Notes under the pieces: generated by a model | What the model was told of the DNA's origin: nothing | Database searches by the model: none | Seen by the model: the letters and a program-made list of their open reading frames with translations, nothing else | Part shown: positions 5,832-11,113 of the stretch, piece after piece | How the letters are laid out: every line of letters starts with the position of its first letter | Position numbering within the stretch: the first letter of the stretch is position 1 | Program-made: the position numbers and the translations under genes | Assembly: GCA_002293625.1 (NCBI GenBank) | Contig: DBDP01000071.1 | Location: 1 to 11,113 of the forward strand | From: Clostridiales bacterium UBA929 | Lineage (GTDB): Bacteria > Bacillota > Clostridia > Oscillospirales > UBA929 | DNA: 11,113 nt | Direction of reading: 5' to 3'

Positions 5832-8800
5832 ATGAAATTGTTCCAACGGGGGTTATCCGTCGCACTGGCGCTGCTGTTGGCCGTTCCGGCTTTCTTTGGC
5901 GGCGAGGCGGAAGCGCTCACGACATCCAACTACACGCCCGAAGCGAATAACTCGTTTTTGCAGCTTACAGGCGACGGTGTTAGCGGGGCGGATCCGGTTT
6001 CGCTTCTTGGCAAGAGTTTCCTCCTTTCCGACATCGGGACAATGGACGTCAGCGATAACGACAACGCCTCATGGGCGCACGCCGCGATCGCTCTTTTGAA
6101 CCGTGTTGCCGGAAAATATTTTGATTTGGATAACTTGCTCACCGCCACCACCCGGAACGCGGGAAACCGCTCGCTGCTGACCGCCTACTTAATGCGCGGC
6201 ACCAAAGCCGGTCCGACTGTAGATACGGCGATACGCAACGAGAAACCGCTGGAGCCGGTCTCCGGCGTCGTCTATATCCCCGACCTCAGAGTGACCGACG
6301 GCGCTGACGCGAAAGGAAGATACATCGACCGTATCAAATACGCCCTGAGCGAAGGGAATGCCGTCGCGGCTTCCCTGTATTTCACGGACGCCTACCTTTA
6401 TGAGTCCACCACACAGGGTACATTCGTCTACGACAACAACATCTCCGTCACCGGCACTTCTATGGCGCGCAAAGCCCCCGATCACACGGTCGTCATCCTC
6501 GGCTGGGACAATAAATTAGACGGTGTGGATGAAGACGGCAATTCGGTCGACGGTCTCAGATACTTACGCCCGGTTACCACCGGCACCGGCGACAACGCAA
6601 CCACCAGCTTCGAGGAGGAAACCGTGATGGGCGGCTTCCTCGTTCAAGACAGCCTCGGCAGAAACGATTCGTTTATGGGCGGCGACACCTACTGGGTCAG
6701 CTACGAAACAATCCTCTCCGGCGCTTACTACATCGAGGGCATCCATAACGCCAACAGTTTCCCGATCCATTCCCAGCGCGTTGACGATGACAAAGAGCCG
6801 GTTGAAAAGAACCCGCTCGCGCTTACTTACGAGTACGACCTTAACGGTCAAACCGGGCAAAAACCGATCAGCGGTCAGACCGCGTATTACGCGAACGTGT
6901 TTGATTTGAAAGACGGTGCCGCGGCGCTGCACGCCGTGTCTGTCTTCCTCACCGGCGAGAAGAACCAATACGAAGTTTATTTGATCAAAGACTATAAGAA
7001 GTCCGACAATCTAAAGCTGGGTGAAGACGGAAGCATCCCGGCAAACTGGGAACTGCTCGCGGAAGGCACCAAACCCCTGCCGGGGTATTACACCCTTCCT
7101 CTCATTCCAAGCGACGACAATGTTGATTCAACCGCACTTATTTCCGGCAAGAAGTTCGCGATTATCGTGGCGAACACAAGCAACGGCAACGAAACCGTGC
7201 CAGTGCAGGTCAGCGGCACATCTACCAAAACCGGTCAGGGATTCTACTCCTCCGACGGCACAACATGGACAGACGCCGGAACGGCCGCAATCTGTATCAA
7301 GGCGCACGCCGAGAAAGACGTCGATATTGAGCTGGAAGGCATCACAATCCTCGATGCGGACAGCGAAGAAGCCAATACATCCGGCAATCCGATGGAGGTC
7401 GCCCCCGGCGGCACCTATACCCTCGGTCCCACGATGATCCCCGCCACCGCGAACGATATCCTCTACGGCTTAAACGAATGGGAAGCGACTATGCCGTACT
7501 TTGAGCGAGACGAGAACGGTTGGCTGCTGGCGGTAGAGAATGAAGCCGGAGAATGGGTGGCGGCGACGGAGGAAGCCGACGGCACTTTGAAGGCACTGGA
7601 AGGAACCCCGGCGGATAGAGCGCTGGTTTGGCACAACGGCTATAAGATATTCCTTCCCGATAGCATTAAGCCCGTTGTAGACGGCAAAGTGCCCCAAGCG
7701 CCGAGCGGCTGGAAACAAAACCTTGCTTGGAATAAGGAAACGGGCAAATCTGTGGCTGTCAGCAACTACATCGAGCAACCCATCTCAATTAACAATCCGG
7801 CTACCAACTCCGCCCCCGCTACTCTCAAGGTTTCAAGCGACGCCACATATTTTGACACCGCGAGTACCACGATCGTCTTAACGGCAACTGTGACAAAGGG
7901 GAAAAAAGCAAACGGAAAATTTGAGAAGATTTCCTCCGAGTATGTCCCTAACGGCACGGAGACCTGTGCGATTTCGGTCGTTATCGAAGCCGAAGCGGTG
8001 GCGAAAGTTATCCTCAGCCGAACTTCCCACACCATGAAAGCGGGCGGAACTGTAACCCTCACGGCAAAGCAGCAGGACAAAGATGAAAAAGCCGTAGCGG
8101 CACGCAAGGTCACATGGATCATCGCAAATTCTAGTTCTTATGCAGACGGCGACGATACCGGCTACGCGCAGTATAACCCCCGTGACCCATACAATCCAAG
8201 CGGTCCAGTCGCCTTGATTGACAGTAACGGCAAAGTAACCGCTCTGCGGGACGGCACCTGCTACATCTACGCGAAAGCGGGAGGGCAAACCTCGGAACCT
8301 TGTGAGTTGACGGTCACTCAAGTCAACGCCACCGGCGTTTCGGTCAGCAAGAAGAAGTATACGATTTCTTCCGGTACGATGCTCACCATGACCGCCAATG
8401 TGAAGCCTTCCAGCGCCTCCAACAAGCGCGTTTCATGGACGTCGGAGGATCCGACCATTGCAACGATTATTGATCCGATCGCAGGAATCATTGAAGCAAA
8501 AGAAGCGGGCATTACAAAGTTGATCGCCACCACCGATGACGGCGCGTATACCGCCGAATGTGTCCTAACTGTTTCGGACGGTCCTTCCATCGTCAAAAAA
8601 GGCAAAACCGTCACCTTCTCCGTGCTGGGTGCCGCCTCCAAAGACACGGTTGTATGGGAGTTCGTTCCCACCGATTCAACCACCGTTGAAGGCAACACCG
8701 TCACCAGCATTGAGACGGGGAAAGCCGTCCTCACCGGAGCAAAGAACGGCATTAAGTATAAGGTAACCGGGAAAGAAGTCGGCAGCGGTAAGTTGACGGC

Positions 8801-9605
8801 CAAGGTGATGACAACGGTTAAGGATGAAAACGGCAACGACGTAAAAATCGATGTCCGTGAGCAATCGTGGCAAATCCACTCTGCAGTTCCGATCTCCAAG
8901 ATGCAGTTCCGTGACCAGAAAAATGAGATTGTTAAGAAACTGACCCTCTGCGTCGACGAAAACGGGAACTACGGTCAGGAGCAGATACTCACGGTGAACC
9001 TCGTTAAACCCGCCAACGCGACGATGCTCGGCTTTAGTTGGACGGCAAAAAAGGATAAAGCCGGAGACGACATTGTGAAGATCGACGACGACCTTCCCGC
9101 GACGGTAGACGGAAAAGTGAATATCAAGGTAACCGCGCTCAAAGCCGGTTCCACGAAAATCACCGGCGTCAACTACAACGGAAACAAGAAAATCAATATC
9201 TCAATCAAGGTTCTCAACTACCCGCCTTCCGGCACCATTACAGTGAAGAGTACAGAAGTCAATGTTGTCCCCGGCAAGAAGGTCACTATGAAGGGCAAGA
9301 TTTCCGGGAAAACGTACAGTAAAGACTTGCGGTATTCCCTGTATGACGAAACAGGAATGCTAATCAGCGGATGGGATCCCGAAACCGGTGCGTATATCAA
9401 AGATGTGGCAGGCGAACTCGCGTATCTGGAAATGCGGAAGGGCAAGCAAACCGGCAAGGTTATTACGAGAACCCTCCCGTCCGGGACGGAGAGCGGTATG
9501 GTCAAACTCTCGGTCAGAGGTACGCCGTTTACGGATACCGGCAATGTTGTCGCCGACAAGGTCGATATAACAATCAACCTTGTTCCGAAAGCGAAGCGGT
9601 CGTAA
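5832..9605 (+). CDS. Large secreted protein: papain-like (degenerate triad), lectin-like and Ig-like domains
   Basis: A 1257-aa exported protein with a signal peptide (1 to about 28, MKLFQRG plus hydrophobic core). Residues about 58-305 resemble C1A papain-family peptidases of clostridia: SWAHAAIALLN (80-90) replaces the usual CWAFA, DHTVVILGWDN (217-227) keeps the His, and GGFLVQDSLG (267-276) replaces the usual KNSWG. The nucleophile is thus Ser80 not Cys, the third residue is Asp273 not Asn, and the oxyanion Gln is absent. Residues about 325-495 match the lectin-like domain that follows such peptidases (YEYDLNGQTG, YYANVFDL, YEVYLIKDY, GKKFAIIVAN). Residues 500-723 have no domain I recognise. 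Ig-like (BIG2-type) domains lie at about 724-830, 832-918 and 1020-1130, plus a weaker one at 919-1015. There is no SLH, LPxTG or C-terminal membrane segment, so release or non-covalent wall association is likely. The substrate is unknown and catalysis is doubtful. Confidence 0.85.
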   Translation: MKLFQRGLSVALALLLAVPAFFGGEAEALTTSNYTPEANNSFLQLTGDGVSGADPVSLLGKSFLLSDIGTMDVSDNDNASWAHAAIALLNRVAGKYFDLDNLLTATTRNAGNRSLLTAYLMRGTKAGPTVDTAIRNEKPLEPVSGVVYIPDLRVTDGADAKGRYIDRIKYALSEGNAVAASLYFTDAYLYESTTQGTFVYDNNISVTGTSMARKAPDHTVVILGWDNKLDGVDEDGNSVDGLRYLRPVTTGTGDNATTSFEEETVMGGFLVQDSLGRNDSFMGGDTYWVSYETILSGAYYIEGIHNANSFPIHSQRVDDDKEPVEKNPLALTYEYDLNGQTGQKPISGQTAYYANVFDLKDGAAALHAVSVFLTGEKNQYEVYLIKDYKKSDNLKLGEDGSIPANWELLAEGTKPLPGYYTLPLIPSDDNVDSTALISGKKFAIIVANTSNGNETVPVQVSGTSTKTGQGFYSSDGTTWTDAGTAAICIKAHAEKDVDIELEGITILDADSEEANTSGNPMEVAPGGTYTLGPTMIPATANDILYGLNEWEATMPYFERDENGWLLAVENEAGEWVAATEEADGTLKALEGTPADRALVWHNGYKIFLPDSIKPVVDGKVPQAPSGWKQNLAWNKETGKSVAVSNYIEQPISINNPATNSAPATLKVSSDATYFDTASTTIVLTATVTKGKKANGKFEKISSEYVPNGTETCAISVVIEAEAVAKVILSRTSHTMKAGGTVTLTAKQQDKDEKAVAARKVTWIIANSSSYADGDDTGYAQYNPRDPYNPSGPVALIDSNGKVTALRDGTCYIYAKAGGQTSEPCELTVTQVNATGVSVSKKKYTISSGTMLTMTANVKPSSASNKRVSWTSEDPTIATIIDPIAGIIEAKEAGITKLIATTDDGAYTAECVLTVSDGPSIVKKGKTVTFSVLGAASKDTVVWEFVPTDSTTVEGNTVTSIETGKAVLTGAKNGIKYKVTGKEVGSGKLTAKVMTTVKDENGNDVKIDVREQSWQIHSAVPISKMQFRDQKNEIVKKLTLCVDENGNYGQEQILTVNLVKPANATMLGFSWTAKKDKAGDDIVKIDDDLPATVDGKVNIKVTALKAGSTKITGVNYNGNKKINISIKVLNYPPSGTITVKSTEVNVVPGKKVTMKGKISGKTYSKDLRYSLYDETGMLISGWDPETGAYIKDVAGELAYLEMRKGKQTGKVITRTLPSGTESGMVKLSVRGTPFTDTGNVVADKVDITINLVPKAKRS

Positions 9606-9623
9606 CACCCCGATAACAAACAG

Positions 9624-9655
9624 TCCCCTCTCTCATTGGTTGAGAGAGGGGATTT
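9624..9655 (+). terminator. Stem-loop terminator between convergent genes
   Basis: A perfect 12-bp stem, TCCCCTCTCTCA (9624-9635) with TGAGAGAGGGGA (9641-9652), and a 5-nt loop. It lies 18 nt after the stop of the Ig-like gene. Only three T follow on this strand, and the minus-strand side is also weakly T-rich, so it may serve both convergent transcripts. Confidence 0.75.
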
Positions 9656-9667
9656 AACTATCCATTT

Positions 9668-9686
9668 TGTAGGGGCGGTGTTACCG
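9668..9686 (+). repeat. TGTAG-hairpin module, copy 4, overlapping the cheW stop
   Basis: TGTAGGGG (9668-9675) is followed by the small hairpin CGGT/ACCG (9676-9679 and 9683-9686, loop GTT). The 12-nt string ATTTTGTAGGGG (9664-9675) is identical to 4633-4644. The hairpin contains the cheW stop codon (9681-9683). This copy is short and the hairpin is weak. Confidence 0.45.
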
Positions 9687-10139
9687 ATCAGATAAAACCT
9701 TTTCGAGGTTAATGATTAGTTTGTTCCCATGGTCGGTGCGGGCGATGGATTTGATGTAACGGTTCGGCGTACCCGTCTTAACACCGGCAGGGTCGCCAAT
9801 CAAGCTGTCATCAATGTCTAAAACGTCTCGGATAGTGTCGATAATCAAGCCGATGGTGCTCTCTTCTTGGCTGACGACGATGATGCACGTCCGCTCGTCG
9901 TATTCCTGCGGCGGCTTGTTGAAGCGCAGACGTACGTCCATAACCGGCGTTATTTTTCCGCGCAGACTGATGAGTCCTTTAATGTAGGAAGGAATGTCCG
10001 GCACTTCGGTGATGGGCTGTACGCCGATGATTTCGATAACGTAGTCAATCTCGATGCCGTATTCCTCATCGCCCACGCAAAAGGTTAGGTATTTGCCTTG
10101 GGTTTCGCTTTGGTTGAGCATTTCGTTGAATTCATCCAT
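9681..10139 (-). CDS. cheW: Chemotaxis coupling protein CheW
   Basis: CheW is the cytoplasmic adaptor that links methyl-accepting chemoreceptors to the CheA kinase. The 152-aa protein is a single CheW domain: KYLTFCVGDEEYGIEIDYV (16-34), VPDIPSYIKGLISLRGKITPVMDVR (46-70) with the conserved GLI-LRG segment and Arg60, CIIVV (85-89), GLIIDTIRDVLDI (97-109) and the C-terminal YIKSIARTDHGNKLIINLEKVL. A short acidic/Gln N-terminus (1-15) precedes it. It begins 20 nt after the cheA stop, with AAGGA about 11 nt upstream, so the two genes form an operon. Its stop lies inside a small repeat hairpin, and transcription converges on the large Ig-like gene. The length is normal and no defect is seen. Confidence 0.95.
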   Translation of the reverse strand: MDEFNEMLNQSETQGKYLTFCVGDEEYGIEIDYVIEIIGVQPITEVPDIPSYIKGLISLRGKITPVMDVRLRFNKPPQEYDERTCIIVVSQEESTIGLIIDTIRDVLDIDDSLIGDPAGVKTGTPNRYIKSIARTDHGNKLIINLEKVLSDR

Positions 10140-10159
10140 ATGCCTATCCGTCCTTTCGC

Positions 10160-11113
10160 TTATCGGGGATTGTGAGTCAAGCTCTTCACGTCGATAATCA
10201 AACTGATGCTGCCGTCACCAAGCAAGGTACAACCGGAGATGCCGTAAATCTGCCCTATTCGTTCCGTAATGAAACTGGGGATGGGCTTGACGACGGCTTG
10301 CTGTTCCCCAACCATGACGTCTGCAAAAACGCAGGTCATATGCGCGTCATCCTCAATCATAATCATGATGCCGTCTTTGAAGTCGGTAATGTCGGTAGCG
10401 ACGTTGAACAGGCTGTGCAGGCGCACAATCGCGAAGCATTCGCCGCGGTACATGATCATCTCGTTGCCGTCCGGGTCGATGATGATGTCTTTGCTGTCCG
10501 GTTTGAAGGCCTCGCGGATGTTCAGGGTGGGAATGAGGTAGTTGTTCTTGCCGACGCTGATTTCAATCGAGGGCAGGATCGCGAGGGTGAGCGGAATGCG
10601 GATGTTCACCGTCATGCCTTCACCGGGGGTGGAATCGAGGTCAACGGTGCCGCCTACCTTTTCAATGTTCCTCTTCACAACGTCCATACCGACGCCGCGC
10701 CCCGAAAGCTCGGTGACGGTTTCGTTGGTGGAGAAGCCGGGCAACATGATAAACTGATAAATTTCTTTGTCGGTATACTCTTCGGCGTTTCGGGAAACAA
10801 GACCGTTCATCTGCGCCTTTTCAAAGATTTTATCGCGGTTGAGACCGCGTCCGTCGTCGGTGCAGGAGATGATAACGTCAGAGCCGGAGTTCCGCGCTTC
10901 TAAAACAATACGCCCGGTTGGTGATTTCCCCGCTGCAATCCGGGTTTCGCGGTCGTCTTCAATGCCGTGATCCATCGAGTTGCGGATAATGTGCATAAGC
11001 GGGTCGGAGAGGTTGTCGATGATGTTTTTATCCACCTCGGTTTCCTCGCCGACGAGGATCAGCTCGACTTCCTTTTCGACCTTCTTGCTCATATCGCGCA
11101 CGATGCGGTGCAT
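10160..11113 (-). CDS. cheA: Chemotaxis histidine kinase CheA, C-terminal part (5' end beyond window)
   Basis: CheA autophosphorylates in response to receptors and passes phosphate to CheY and CheB, which sets flagellar rotation. The frame is open to the right edge, and the ATG there is internal, within the RxVRDMSKK stretch at the end of the dimerisation domain. The phosphotransfer (Hpt) and response-regulator-binding parts are therefore outside. Counting from that Met, the ATPase domain shows the N box HIIRNSMDHGIE (41-52), G1 DDGRG (86-90), F box LPGFST (124-129) and G2 GRGVGMDVV (138-146), all intact. A CheW-like regulatory domain (about 177-312) follows, with PTLNIREAF and GISGCTLLGDGSISLIIDV. 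It is followed by cheW after 20 nt. Active kinase is expected. Confidence 0.96.
   Translation of the reverse strand: MHRIVRDMSKKVEKEVELILVGEETEVDKNIIDNLSDPLMHIIRNSMDHGIEDDRETRIAAGKSPTGRIVLEARNSGSDVIISCTDDGRGLNRDKIFEKAQMNGLVSRNAEEYTDKEIYQFIMLPGFSTNETVTELSGRGVGMDVVKRNIEKVGGTVDLDSTPGEGMTVNIRIPLTLAILPSIEISVGKNNYLIPTLNIREAFKPDSKDIIIDPDGNEMIMYRGECFAIVRLHSLFNVATDITDFKDGIMIMIEDDAHMTCVFADVMVGEQQAVVKPIPSFITERIGQIYGISGCTLLGDGSISLIIDVKSLTHNPR

Noticed and set aside
10172..10903. A 243-codon plus-strand frame opposite cheA
   Set aside because: It is the antisense shadow of the intact CheA ATPase and regulatory domains, with no ribosome site and no homology signal.

Overview
The window looks like chromosome of a spore-forming, motile, Gram-positive Clostridia-type bacterium (Firmicutes). 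The evidence is a SpoIIP sporulation hydrolase, cheA-cheW chemotaxis genes, an S-layer-homology (SLH) surface protein, strong AGGAGG ribosome sites and consensus sigma-A promoters. Most of the DNA is moderately GC-rich. The exception is an AT-rich block inside the LRR gene. No tRNA, rRNA, insertion sequence, phage gene or CRISPR array was seen.

Layout from left to right: the 3' part of spoIIP (+, cut by the window edge) ends in a perfect intrinsic terminator. An extended -10 promoter then drives a secreted protein with nine 21-residue leucine-rich repeats and C-terminal SLH domains (+), also followed by a terminator. Converging on it from the minus strand is metA-hflK-hflC. metA encodes a homoserine O-acetyltransferase with Glu at position 111. 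hflK and hflC encode SPFH membrane proteins that partner the FtsH protease, and they overlap by ATGA. Back-to-back consensus promoters separate metA from a 1257-codon secreted protein (+). That protein has a papain-like domain, a C1-peptidase-associated lectin-like domain and several bacterial Ig-like domains. A stem-loop lies between it and the convergent minus-strand cheA-cheW pair. cheA is cut by the right edge.

The genes do not form one pathway. They are housekeeping genes (sporulation, methionine synthesis, membrane proteolysis, chemotaxis) interleaved with two cell-surface or secreted proteins. The best leads are: (1) the papain-like domain, in which Cys is replaced by Ser and Asn by Asp while His is kept, suggesting a secreted pseudo-peptidase or a Ser variant; (2) a small intergenic family of 'TGTAG + hairpin' modules, some of which overlap stop codons; (3) the compositional mosaic of the LRR-SLH gene and its nine-Cys ladder. 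I found no clear new defence or mobile system.
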